A DNA stretch of 11,255 nt from an uncultured Flavobacteriales bacterium (GCA_937890245.1 CALACF010000382.1:1-11255), one strand, 5' to 3'. Counted from the stretch's first letter, positions 1 to 7,650 are shown. A program made the numbers and translations. Notes: generated from the sequence alone by a model not told the origin.

Positions 1-2
1 AC

Positions 3-509
3 CTCGGTCGCGTCTTGAAGCCCCACGGTTTGAAAGGCGATGTTGCCGTGCGCTTTGATGTAGACGATGCGGGTAGATACGGCAAACTCGATATGCTGTG
101 GATGTCGCAACGTGGGAGTTTGGTTCCGTACGCGATTGACTGGATTGCAATCCGTCCCAAGGCTACAATCATCCATTTTGAAGGCATTGAACATTCTGAC
201 GATGTTGCGGCGATGGTGGGCTGCACCCTGCATTTGCCAATCAGTGCGTTGCCCGCATTGAAAGGCCTGCAATTCTACTATCACGAGGTGGTTGGATTCC
301 AATTAGAGACCGTCGATGGAGCGTCGCTTGGAATAATCAATGATGTGATTGACCATGCGGCCAACCCCCTGTTCAAAACCACGCTCGGAGAAAAAGAAGG
401 CCTCTTCCCTATGAGCAACCCATTCCTTAAAGAGGTCAACCGCGCGGAAAAACGGATCGTTCTCGAGCTTCCAGTGGGCATGGCTGAACTGTATTTTCCC
501 GAAGATTGA
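3..509 (+). CDS. rimM: Ribosome maturation factor RimM, 5' end missing
   Basis: RimM binds ribosomal protein S19 in the 30S head and helps mature 16S rRNA. The frame is already open at the first bases of the window (reading L-G-R-V-L-K-P-H-G-L-K-G-D-V), so the true start lies upstream. An in-frame TTG at 15 is not a credible start because the conserved N-terminal motif 'GRVLKPHGLKG' begins before it. About 168 residues are visible against a family length near 170-180, so only around ten residues should be missing. The C-terminal half looks like the PRC-barrel domain, from 'FYYHEVVGF' (about residue 91) to the typical ending 'VLELPVGMAELYFPED'. The gene ends with TGA at 507-509. The next gene starts 117 bp on, on the same strand. 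Family assignment is firm; the operon partners upstream (often rpsP) cannot be seen. Confidence 0.93.
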   Translation, partial: LGRVLKPHGLKGDVAVRFDVDDAGRYGKLDMLWMSQRGSLVPYAIDWIAIRPKATIIHFEGIEHSDDVAAMVGCTLHLPISALPALKGLQFYYHEVVGFQLETVDGASLGIINDVIDHAANPLFKTTLGEKEGLFPMSNPFLKEVNRAEKRIVLELPVGMAELYFPED

Positions 510-601
510 TTGGCATAAAACGTCGATTTCAACGGAGAAACGATGAAAAGTGTAGCGAAAGCTGCGCAAAACGTCCTCAACGTCGCGATATCTTGGAGGC
601 G

Positions 602-618
602 CTGACCCACACGGTCAG
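602..618 (+). repeat. Small inverted repeat just before the phoH start codon
   Basis: CTGACC (602-607) and GGTCAG (613-618) are perfect reverse complements around a 5-base CACAC loop, ending 8 bases before the ATG at 627. No T-run follows, so it does not look like an intrinsic terminator. It could be a small hairpin in the leader of the phoH mRNA, or chance. The 117-bp gap between rimM and phoH holds nothing else I can name: no clear promoter and no Shine-Dalgarno site. Confidence 0.3.
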
Positions 619-626
619 GCTGCTGA

Positions 627-2051
627 ATGACCATCAAATCACCCACTCCCTCCTTCGTCTCAAACGCATCGTTGGTCCAAGTCTCCGGTACAGTGGCCAA
701 GCGCCGCCGCGTAAAATCACAGACCAAGATCTTCGTGTTGGACACGTCCGTCCTGCTGCACGACCACAACGCGCTGGCAAGTTTTGACGACAACCGCGTG
801 GCCATTCCCATCACGGTGCTGGAGGAATTGGACACGTTCAAGGTCGGGAACGACACCAAAAATTTTGAAGCGCGCGAATGCATCCGGATCATTGACCGGT
901 TGTCAAAAGCGTATACTTTGCAGGATTGGTTCCCGCTGGAAAACGGCGCTGAGGGCATGTTGCGGATTGTGCTGGCTCATGGTGGTGCCGGCGTGGATGC
1001 AACACAGGACGCCGAAAAGGTCTTCGACAAAAAATCAAACGACCACAAGATCCTCAATGCGGCAATGAAGTTGCAGGCTGATGAGCCCAAACACAAGGTC
1101 GTTCTCGTTTCCAAGGACATCAACCTCCGTTTGAAGGCAAAGGCCTTGAACTTGCCGGCAGAGGATTTTTTGACGGGCAAAGTTTCCGGGAATAAGCATT
1201 TGTACACGGGCAAGACACTTCTCGAGAACGTCGAGGCAGATGTGATTCGCAAGTTGCACGTGAATGGACAATCGCGCAAGATTTCTGCCTTGGGCGATTC
1301 AATGCTGAACAACCATTTCTACATCCTTCGCAACGGTTCGGGCTCTGCGTTGGGCTTTTATGACGAGGACAAACGCAGCATTGAGCGGGTTGACAAGGTG
1401 TACGCCTATGGCATCAAGCCCAAAAACGCCGAGCAGTCTTTCGCGATGCACGCCATCATGAATCCGGACATCAACCTGGTGACTGTGAGCGGCGTTGCGG
1501 GCACGGGCAAGACCTTGCTCGCCTTGGCTGGAGCCCTGGAGCAGCGCGGACAGTATGAGCAAATCATCCTCGGCCGGCCCATTGTAGCGATGAGCAACAA
1601 GGACCTTGGGTTTTTGCCGGGCGACGCAAATGAAAAAGTGAATCCCTACATGCAACCGCTGTGGGACAATCTGAATTTCATCAAAAGCCAATTTGGATCG
1701 AACGAGCGGAAATTTCTCGCCATCGAAGAAATGCAGGCCGAAGGGCGGATCACAATATGCCCCCTCGCCTTCATCCGTGGCCGCAGCTTGTCGAACGTCA
1801 TCTTCATCGTTGACGAGGCGCAAAACCTGACGCCCCACGAGGTCAAAACGATCATTACACGGGCTGGAGAAAACACGAAGATCATCTTGACGGGCGACGT
1901 GCAGCAGATTGACACGCCCTACCTCGACGAGCAGTCAAACGGCTTGAGCTATGTAATCGACCGCTTGAAAGGCCAACCCATGTTTGCGCATGTGACTTTG
2001 GAGAAGGGCGAACGAAGTGCTTTGGCGAACTTGGCAAACGATTATTTGTAG
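627..2051 (+). CDS. PhoH-family ATPase with N-terminal PIN domain (PhoH2/YlaK type)
   Basis: This is a 474-residue cytoplasmic fusion of a PIN-type ribonuclease domain and a PhoH P-loop ATPase, the architecture called PhoH2, for which RNA unwinding and cleavage have been reported in mycobacteria. The PIN domain spans about residues 33-170, with the expected acidic residues at D39 (in VLDTSVLL), E66/E67, D139 (KSNDHKIL) and D164 (VSKDIN). The PhoH domain covers about 265-474. Its Walker A motif is GVAGTGKT (289-296) and its Walker B motif is VIFIVDEAQN (391-400, D396/E397), followed by a sensor-like TGDVQQID. All catalytic motifs look intact. The ATG at 627 gives an unusual Ser/Thr-rich leader of about 23 residues before a basic stretch. 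An in-frame GTG at 693 would start at 'VAKRRRVK', closer to where family members usually begin. No ribosome binding site decides between them. Cellular role in this organism is unknown. Confidence 0.93.
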   Translation: MTIKSPTPSFVSNASLVQVSGTVAKRRRVKSQTKIFVLDTSVLLHDHNALASFDDNRVAIPITVLEELDTFKVGNDTKNFEARECIRIIDRLSKAYTLQDWFPLENGAEGMLRIVLAHGGAGVDATQDAEKVFDKKSNDHKILNAAMKLQADEPKHKVVLVSKDINLRLKAKALNLPAEDFLTGKVSGNKHLYTGKTLLENVEADVIRKLHVNGQSRKISALGDSMLNNHFYILRNGSGSALGFYDEDKRSIERVDKVYAYGIKPKNAEQSFAMHAIMNPDINLVTVSGVAGTGKTLLALAGALEQRGQYEQIILGRPIVAMSNKDLGFLPGDANEKVNPYMQPLWDNLNFIKSQFGSNERKFLAIEEMQAEGRITICPLAFIRGRSLSNVIFIVDEAQNLTPHEVKTIITRAGENTKIILTGDVQQIDTPYLDEQSNGLSYVIDRLKGQPMFAHVTLEKGERSALANLANDYL

Positions 2052-2121
2052 GGTCGAAGAACGTTTACAAAGGAAAAACGTACGCCCACACATCGCGTGT
2101 CGGAGCAGGGAAACAGTGGCG

Positions 2122-2141
2122 TTGATTGCGGCAACAATCAA
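2122..2141. repeat. Perfect 7-bp inverted repeat upstream of the lamin-tail gene
   Basis: TTGATTG (2122-2128) and CAATCAA (2135-2141) are exact reverse complements separated by CGGCAA. The element lies 71 bp after the phoH stop and 17 bp before the ATG of the lamin-tail gene. The stem is AT-rich and not followed by a T-run, so a terminator is unlikely. An operator or leader hairpin is possible. The rest of the 107-bp gap (2052-2158) shows no recognisable promoter. Confidence 0.35.
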
Positions 2142-2158
2142 TAATAAACGCTGTTTCC

Positions 2159-2905
2159 ATGAAGCATTCCTTCCTTCCTATCGCCCTGATTTGGGGCCTT
2201 TTAATCTGTTTCCATGGCCCCGATTTGCTGGGCCAATCAGATGCGTGCGCCGATTCGGGTGCATGCAACTATCTCGAACCTGGACCCTGCCTTTACACCG
2301 GGTGCAATGTCTGCGCCACCGACCTCGACTTTGACGGCGTGGTGGGCGGAACGGATTTGCTGATGATGCTCGCCGACTTTGGCCGGGTGTGCCTTTTGGT
2401 TGAGGAGCCGGACGCCTCTTCTTGGGCACAGGTCGTCATGACAGAAATTCACTACAACCCCGCAGGGTCACAGGGCCCCGATAGCGAGTACGAGTTCCTC
2501 GAACTTCACAATCCGGGCGATGTCGTAGTCCCCCTTGAAGGCTGGACGCTCAATGATGGGCTGAGTTTTACATTTCCGCCTGGCGCGCTTTTAACAGCCG
2601 GCGACTTTCTGATTCTCTGCCCCGACTCCATGGTCTATGCGGGGCTTGGATATCCGGTCTACACATGGTCGAGCGGCGGAATCAATAATTCCGGCGAAAC
2701 TCTCGTGCTGCGGGCGCCGGACTCGTCGGTCATCGACTTGGTGACGTATGCCGATCACGGTGAATGGCCAACGGAGCCGGACGGAGCTGGGCCTTCAATG
2801 GAGCTCTACAATGCTCTTTGGGACAATAGCCTCGGGGCGAGTTGGGGGGGCAGCATTGAACACGGCGGCACACCGGGAGCAATCAACAGCTTGTGGCTTG
2901 ACTGA
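2159..2905 (+). CDS. Exported protein with dockerin-like calcium loop and one lamin-tail domain
   Basis: This 248-residue protein begins with a signal peptide (MKHSF followed by a hydrophobic stretch, residues 4-18), with likely cleavage near LLG/QSD at about residue 25. A Cys in the hydrophobic segment (C17) does not sit in a proper lipobox. Residues 27-53 are Cys-rich. D55-L-D-F-D-G-V-V-G-G-T-D66 then fits a dockerin/EF-hand-like calcium loop and is followed by LLMMLADFG. A lamin-tail domain follows, about 92-205, starting VVMTEIHYNP and including EFLELHNPG and GWTLNDG, with the usual tail HGGTPGAINS. The ATG at 2159 is preferred over an upstream in-frame TTG at 2126 because it starts the signal peptide. 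Lamin-tail proteins in Bacteroidota are surface or secreted, and their binding partners are mostly unknown. No C-terminal type IX sorting domain is present; the protein stops four residues after the GTPGAINS motif. The last 23 bp overlap the convergent phosphorylase gene. Confidence 0.82.
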   Translation: MKHSFLPIALIWGLLICFHGPDLLGQSDACADSGACNYLEPGPCLYTGCNVCATDLDFDGVVGGTDLLMMLADFGRVCLLVEEPDASSWAQVVMTEIHYNPAGSQGPDSEYEFLELHNPGDVVVPLEGWTLNDGLSFTFPPGALLTAGDFLILCPDSMVYAGLGYPVYTWSSGGINNSGETLVLRAPDSSVIDLVTYADHGEWPTEPDGAGPSMELYNALWDNSLGASWGGSIEHGGTPGAINSLWLD

Positions 2906-5111
2906 GCAGCATCAACTGGAGTGGATCACCTTTCACACGTTTGACGGTCGCGCCGTCGTGGCTCACATCCACGCGGAGCGATCGCCCACGGAATTGAATG
3001 TGGAAGCTGTAACGCGTCCAACCTTGCGGAAGAATCGGTGATAGATGTAGCATGTCGTTGCGCACCCGAAGCCCTCCGAACCCTTCTACAACAGCCATCC
3101 AAGTGCCCGCCATCGATGTGATGTGCAGGCCCTCATGGACTTCCTTGTTGTAGTCATCAAGGTCAAGACGTGCCGTGCGCAAGTACATTTGGTAGGCCTT
3201 TTCTGGCTTGTTGATGGCGGCAGCAAGTACCGCGTGAACACATGGACTCAGGCTGCTTTCGTGGACGGTGCGCGGCTCGTGGAACTCAAAGTTTTCTTTG
3301 AGTGTCTCGCTGTCGAATGCGTCTTCGAAAAGGTACAAGCCCTGGAGCACGTCGGCCTGCTTCATCAAAGACGAGCGCAAAATCCGGTCCCAGCTCCAAT
3401 GCTGATTGATCGGGCGTTGGGCTTCGGGCAATTCTTCCGCGAGAATTTGGACCTTGTCCATGTAGCCCTCCTGCTGCAGAAAGACACGTGTGCCTTCGAG
3501 CTTTGGGAAGTACATGTCTTGTGTGATGGCCTGCCAATGGCTGTGCTCTATCTCCGAATCGAAGGCCCAGGTCTGCTCGAGCTCAGCAAGGATGTCCGGC
3601 TCATTTTTAAGCATCCAGCCGTGTGCTTCTTGGGCGTACTTGAGACACCAGCTGGCCAGGTAATTCGTGTACCAATTGTTGTTGACGTTGTTCTCGTATT
3701 CGTTGGGGCCGGTGACGCCCAACATCACGAAAGCTTGCTTGCTCTCAGACCAATTCACGCGCTGTGCCCAAAAGCGCGCCACGGCCAATACGACCTCGTA
3801 GCCACCCTCTGCGAGGTAGCCGTGGTCACCTGTGTGGCGGATGTAGTTGAAGATCGCAAAGACCATCGCGCCGTTGCGGTGAATTTCCTCGAAGGTGATT
3901 TCCCACTCGTTGTGGCATTCCTGGCCGTCCATGGTGACCATGGGATAGAGCGCCGCACCGCCGCTGAATCCAAGTTTTTCTGCATTTTCAATGGCCGCCT
4001 CAAGGTGGTTTCGCCTGTACACCAGCAGCTGGCGCGCAATGCTGCCTTTGTGGGTGTTGAGGAAAAAGGGCAAACAATACGCCTCGGTGTCCCAATACGC
4101 CGCTCCGCCATACTTCTCTCCTGTAAAGCCCTTCGGTCCGATGTTCAGGCGCGGGTCATCCCCACGGTAGGTCTGGTTGAGATGAAAAATGTTGAACCGG
4201 ATGGCTTGCTGGGAACGGTCGTCGCCCACTATCTCGATATCGCCTTGTCGCCAAATTTCTGACCAAGCTTCCACGTGCTGCGCGAGCAGAGATTCCCAGC
4301 CTTGTTCGAGGCCGGCACTTGCCTTGAATCGAGCAAGTTCGAGCAGCTGGCTGCGGTCCTCGTCAAGGTCCCGAACGATGGCGACGGACTTTGTCAGGAC
4401 GGTGGTCGAGCTGGCGTTGTCAATAACCTCATTGCATGCCATGGCTGTGGCCACGCCGAAATCGGTTTTTCGGGTGGAACAAAGTGTAGCAATGGCTCCC
4501 GTTGTCGTGCGAAGATCTTCGTGCAAGACGTCCCAGAATTTCTCGTCGTAGTTCGAGTCCGCGTTGCGCACGTTGCAATCGATGATTGGCTTGAGCTCGA
4601 TGTCTGGCTGTGGCTTGATGTTGGGTTTGGACGCGTTTAGCGCCTCTACGCTGTACCGGATGCAGGCCAATTCAGCCACCGCCATGCTGACAAATCGCTC
4701 GGAGCAGACGCGAATTTTTGCGCCACCGACTTCGACTTCAAAGCGGCGCGTAAGCAGGCCCGTCTTCATATCGAGCTCGCGATAAAACGCAGTGGGTGGG
4801 TGGACGTTAAGGTCGAGCAGTTCGCCGTTTATTTTGACGTCGATGCTGGACCAGTTGGGGGCGTTGAGGACTTTGGCAAAGAACGCAGGGTAGCCGTTTT
4901 TCCACCAACCAACCTTGGTCTTGTCGGGGTAAAAAACGCCCCCTACATAATGTCCCTGAAGGCTGGCGCCAGTGTAGGTCTCCTCGTGGTTGGCCCGGTG
5001 GCCGAACCGGCCATTGCCCAGCGCGAACATGCTTTCGGCGGCCTCCTGGAGCGCCGGGTCGAACCCGTGCTGGATGATGCGCCAGGGATCGATGTCGAAC
5101 AGGGCCTTCAC
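2883..5111 (-). CDS. GH65 maltose phosphorylase
   Basis: This 742-residue cytoplasmic enzyme is expected to catalyse maltose + phosphate to D-glucose + beta-D-glucose 1-phosphate. GH65 hallmarks are visible: SMFALGNGRFGHR (28-39), GPKGFTGEKYGGAAYWDTEAY (325-345), the general acid in GVTGPNEYENN (Glu471), KQADV (584-588) and the phosphate-site stretch HESSLS (617-622). The loop H400-N-E-W-E-I-T-F-E408 has the sequence I associate with maltose-specific members; the equivalent loop steers acceptor choice towards trehalose or kojibiose in relatives. Maltose is therefore the best substrate call, though not proven. The start is GTG at 5111, sharing GTGA with the stop of the beta-phosphoglucomutase gene (4-bp overlap). 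The first internal ATG lies inside the conserved core, so GTG is the right start. Last gene of the five-gene run; its stop overlaps the convergent lamin-tail gene by 23 bp. Confidence 0.93.
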   Translation of the reverse strand: MKALFDIDPWRIIQHGFDPALQEAAESMFALGNGRFGHRANHEETYTGASLQGHYVGGVFYPDKTKVGWWKNGYPAFFAKVLNAPNWSSIDVKINGELLDLNVHPPTAFYRELDMKTGLLTRRFEVEVGGAKIRVCSERFVSMAVAELACIRYSVEALNASKPNIKPQPDIELKPIIDCNVRNADSNYDEKFWDVLHEDLRTTTGAIATLCSTRKTDFGVATAMACNEVIDNASSTTVLTKSVAIVRDLDEDRSQLLELARFKASAGLEQGWESLLAQHVEAWSEIWRQGDIEIVGDDRSQQAIRFNIFHLNQTYRGDDPRLNIGPKGFTGEKYGGAAYWDTEAYCLPFFLNTHKGSIARQLLVYRRNHLEAAIENAEKLGFSGGAALYPMVTMDGQECHNEWEITFEEIHRNGAMVFAIFNYIRHTGDHGYLAEGGYEVVLAVARFWAQRVNWSESKQAFVMLGVTGPNEYENNVNNNWYTNYLASWCLKYAQEAHGWMLKNEPDILAELEQTWAFDSEIEHSHWQAITQDMYFPKLEGTRVFLQQEGYMDKVQILAEELPEAQRPINQHWSWDRILRSSLMKQADVLQGLYLFEDAFDSETLKENFEFHEPRTVHESSLSPCVHAVLAAAINKPEKAYQMYLRTARLDLDDYNKEVHEGLHITSMAGTWMAVVEGFGGLRVRNDMLHLSPILPQGWTRYSFHIQFRGRSLRVDVSHDGATVKRVKGDPLQLMLLSQATSC

Positions 5112-5782
5112 GTGGTAGGGCGAGTGAGCGCCTCGAAGATGGTTTCGAGGCTGAGGCCTTCGAAGCCAGGGATGACAAATTGGGCACGTGGCAGGTTTTC
5201 AGGGAGGCCGACGCCAACGGCGAAGAAGCCGCCCGCGAGGGCGGCTTGGATGCCTGCTTGTGCATCTTCGAAGACGACACAGCGCGAAGGGTCGACGTTG
5301 AGTGCAGCCGCGCCTTTGAGGAAGACCTCAGGGTCCGGTTTGGAGTGGGTGACGTGGTTGCCATCGATGGCCGCGTCAAAGAGGGGTGCGAGTTCGCAAC
5401 GCGTTAAGATGGCCCCCGCGTTGCGGCTTGAGGAGCCCAAAGCAATGCGCAGGCCGGCTTCGCGCGCAGTTTGCAAGAACGCGCGAACGCCGGGCAGAAC
5501 CTCTTCGGGCTGCATGTCGACAATCAGCTCCACGTACCACCGGTTCTTGCGCTCCATGAGCTGGAGCTTTTTGTCATTGTTGAGCGTGAGAGCGCCCAGG
5601 GTGAGAATGCGCTCAAGGCTTTCAACGCGGCTGAGGCCTTTGAGCTTTTCGTTGTCCTGGACAGAGAAGTCGATGCCCAGTTCTTCAGCCAATCGCTGCC
5701 AGGCAACAAAATGGTGATGTGCGGTGTCGAGTAGGACGCCGTCCATGTCAAAAATCAAGGCTTGAATTGGAGCGTCAGACAT
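5108..5782 (-). CDS. pgmB: Beta-phosphoglucomutase (HAD superfamily)
   Basis: This 224-residue enzyme interconverts beta-D-glucose 1-phosphate and D-glucose 6-phosphate through a phospho-aspartate, taking the product of maltose phosphorylase into glycolysis. HAD motif I is FDMDGVLLDT, with nucleophile D12 and acid/base D14. The cap domain has the beta-PGM signature GLSRVESL (49-56, R52). Motif II is S117-S118 in GSSSRNAG. K148 lies in HSKPDPEVF, and the Mg2+ ligands are in VFEDAQAGI (E172, D173). The length is normal for the family. The start is the ATG at 5782 (MSDAPIQ), set inside the end of the upstream kinase gene: ATGTCTGA carries both the start and the kinase stop, an 8-bp overlap. The frame stays open far upstream through the kinase gene, but that is a composition effect. 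The stop shares GTGA with the phosphorylase start. Translational coupling along kinase-pgmB-phosphorylase is likely. Confidence 0.95.
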   Translation of the reverse strand: MSDAPIQALIFDMDGVLLDTAHHHFVAWQRLAEELGIDFSVQDNEKLKGLSRVESLERILTLGALTLNNDKKLQLMERKNRWYVELIVDMQPEEVLPGVRAFLQTAREAGLRIALGSSSRNAGAILTRCELAPLFDAAIDGNHVTHSKPDPEVFLKGAAALNVDPSRCVVFEDAQAGIQAALAGGFFAVGVGLPENLPRAQFVIPGFEGLSLETIFEALTRPTT

Positions 5783-6650
5783 CACCTTCGATTTTTGGAA
5801 ACACATGTTCCAAATGGTATGCGACCAGGCCATCGATGGGCTTGCGGATGATCCGGCCGCAGCGCATGCCGTGTCGGTCCAATGACATGCGGAGCTCACG
5901 CTCGAAGAAATGGCCGATGCTGCCCACAAAATGAATCGGCCGTTCGGTCCAGCCTTCGTAGCATTTGACGTGCACCTCGATGAAAGCGTCGAATCCCTCT
6001 GCCAACCAGGCTTGCACCAAGGCTTCTTCTTTGAACTTCCCGATGAAAGGCATAAATCCAGCCAGGAACACATTGGCATCAGACTGGCGGTAAACACGGG
6101 CCAATACATCGTCTTTGTCCAATCCAAATTCGGCATCGAAAGCTGCTGCCATGACAGCAGGTAGCTTCTTGTAGAGCCGTGCAGCGAGGAGCTTCTTTCC
6201 GAAATAACTGCCCGAGGCCTCGTCGCCCAAGATGTAAGCCAGCGCAGGGACTTCTTCCGAGACGGTCGTGCCGTCGAAATAGCAGGAATTCGAGCCGGTG
6301 CCAATGATGCACGTGATGGCTGGTTCGCCAGCGTAAGTACTGTAGGCGGCACCTTCAAGATCGTGGTCCACCGCGATTTCAGCGCCAAGAAACACACGGG
6401 ACAGGCCCTCACGAACAATGCTGCACATGGCCTCCGAACACGAACCCGCACCGTAGAAAAAGATGTGGGTCACCTCGGAGGAAATTTCCTCTACCGCTGC
6501 AACCACAGAGAGTTCGGAGATGATACGCTCAGCATTATGGAAGTATGGGTTGAAGCCTATGGTCGAGAAATTACGCAATACGCGCCCCTCCCCGTCCACC
6601 AGGATCCAATCACATTTCGTCGATCCACTGTCCGCAATGAGCGCTCTCAT
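5775..6650 (-). CDS. BadF/BadG/BcrA/BcrD-family sugar kinase (N-acetylglucosamine kinase-like)
   Basis: This 291-residue ASKHA-fold ATPase belongs to the family that includes N-acetylglucosamine kinase. The phosphate-1 motif is ADSGSTKCDW (D7-K12). The probable catalytic Asp is D97 in DHDLEGAAY. Phosphate-2 is IIGTGSNS (115-122), and the adenosine motif is FVGSIGHFF (from 241). The motif usually written LGDEGSG reads LGDEASG here (141-147). The ATG at 6650 is chosen; the frame also contains a TTG at 6659, three codons upstream and one base from the gap stop, which is less likely. The ATG follows GAPDH's stop by 10 bp, and the gene's own stop overlaps pgmB by 8 bp. By sequence it resembles GlcNAc kinases, but its place between GAPDH and beta-phosphoglucomutase suggests that it may phosphorylate the free glucose released by maltose phosphorolysis. 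That substrate is inferred. Confidence 0.85.
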   Translation of the reverse strand: MRALIADSGSTKCDWILVDGEGRVLRNFSTIGFNPYFHNAERIISELSVVAAVEEISSEVTHIFFYGAGSCSEAMCSIVREGLSRVFLGAEIAVDHDLEGAAYSTYAGEPAITCIIGTGSNSCYFDGTTVSEEVPALAYILGDEASGSYFGKKLLAARLYKKLPAVMAAAFDAEFGLDKDDVLARVYRQSDANVFLAGFMPFIGKFKEEALVQAWLAEGFDAFIEVHVKCYEGWTERPIHFVGSIGHFFERELRMSLDRHGMRCGRIIRKPIDGLVAYHLEHVFPKIEGDV

Positions 6651-6660
6651 CGTTCCCAAA

Positions 6661-7650
6661 TTATCCGATACGCATCACCAAATCGGCAACGCGTGAACTG
6701 TAGCCCATTTCGTTGTCATACCATCCAAAGACCTTGACCATTTTGCCCATAGCTGAGGTCATACCTGCGTCGAGGACGCAACTCATGCTACTGCCCATGA
6801 TGTCAGCCGAAACAATGGGGTCCTCAGTGTATTCGAGGATGCCCTTCATCGGCCCCTCGGCCGCGACGCGCATGGCCGCGTTGATCTCTTCAGCCGTGAC
6901 TTCTCGAGACAGCATAGCCACCAAATCGGTGACGGACCCGGTTGGTGTGGGAACACGGACTGAGACGCCGTCGAGCTTTCCGTTGAGCTGGGGCAGTACG
7001 AGGCCCACGGCAACGGCAGCACCGGTGGACGTTGGGATCATACTCAAGGCAGCAGAACGGGCACGGCGCAAATCGCTGTGGGGCGCGTCGAGCAGGCGCT
7101 GGTCAGAAGTGTAGGCGTGGATCGTCGTGATGAAGCCCTGCTCCAAACCGAAGTTGTCGTCGAGGACCTTTGCCATGGGTGCCAAGCAATTGGTGGTGCA
7201 AGAGGCATTGGACAAAATGGTGTCATCGTCGGACAAGACTTCGTCGTTTACGCCGAGTACCACAGTTTTCACGCCGCCCTTTGCCGGTGCGGAAATAACA
7301 ACCTTCTTGGCGCCTGCAGTCAAGTGCTTGCCGGCCCCTTCAGTGTCGCGGAATACACCGGTCGACTCAACCACGACATCAATGCCGAGTTCGCCCCAAG
7401 GCAGAGCGGCTGGATCGCGTTCCGCCGTCACCGCAATGGCGCGGCCGTCGACCACGATTTTTCCATCTTCTACGCGCACATTGCCGGGGTAGCGCCCCTG
7501 GGTGCTGTCGTACTTAAGCAGGTGGGCGAGGGTGGCTACGTCGGTCAAGTCATTGATAGCCACCACTTCAACGCCATCGCGCTGTTGAAGTTGACGGAAA
7601 GAAAGGCGGCCTATGCGACCGAATCCGTTGATTGCTACTTTGATACTCAT
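6661..7650 (-). CDS. gap: Glyceraldehyde-3-phosphate dehydrogenase, type I
   Basis: This 329-residue enzyme of lower glycolysis oxidises glyceraldehyde 3-phosphate to 1,3-bisphosphoglycerate with NAD. The Rossmann motif INGFGRIGR is at residues 7-15. INDL with Asp34 favours NAD over NADP. The catalytic pair is Cys151 in SNASCTTN and His178 in TTIHAYTSDQ. IPTSTGAA and WYDNEMGYSSRVADL close the catalytic domain. All key residues are present and the length is normal. The ATG at 7650 is the only start compatible with the N-terminal motif. It lies 57 bp after the phosphofructokinase stop and 10 bp before the kinase start. Genomes often have more than one gap gene; this copy is placed in a sugar-catabolic run and may be the induced, glycolytic one (inference). 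Confidence 0.96.
   Translation of the reverse strand: MSIKVAINGFGRIGRLSFRQLQQRDGVEVVAINDLTDVATLAHLLKYDSTQGRYPGNVRVEDGKIVVDGRAIAVTAERDPAALPWGELGIDVVVESTGVFRDTEGAGKHLTAGAKKVVISAPAKGGVKTVVLGVNDEVLSDDDTILSNASCTTNCLAPMAKVLDDNFGLEQGFITTIHAYTSDQRLLDAPHSDLRRARSAALSMIPTSTGAAVAVGLVLPQLNGKLDGVSVRVPTPTGSVTDLVAMLSREVTAEEINAAMRVAAEGPMKGILEYTEDPIVSADIMGSSMSCVLDAGMTSAMGKMVKVFGWYDNEMGYSSRVADLVMRIG

Noticed and set aside
543..605. A 20-codon reading frame starting ATG between rimM and phoH (MKSVAKAAQN...)
   Set aside because: It is too short to support, with no ribosome binding site, no regulatory-leader features such as repeated codons, and no evidence beyond an ATG and a stop.
281..958. A 225-codon minus-strand frame over rimM and the start of phoH
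   Set aside because: It is antisense to two conserved proteins, and its translation shows no family resemblance.
3123..4262. A 379-codon open frame on the plus strand opposite the phosphorylase gene
   Set aside because: It is fully antisense to a gene with intact GH65 motifs. Its translation is rich in V/L/A/R runs with no recognisable motif, as expected from the mirrored codon bias of a GC-rich gene.
4800..5717. A 305-codon plus-strand open frame across the start of the phosphorylase gene and most of pgmB
   Set aside because: It is antisense to two well-supported genes, and its product is a low-complexity Ser/Arg/Ala-rich sequence without domains.
5783..6451. Upstream extension of the pgmB frame (223 codons) through the kinase gene
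   Set aside because: The HAD motif starts right after the ATG at 5782 and pgmB length is normal from there. The extension is an out-of-frame reading of the kinase gene.
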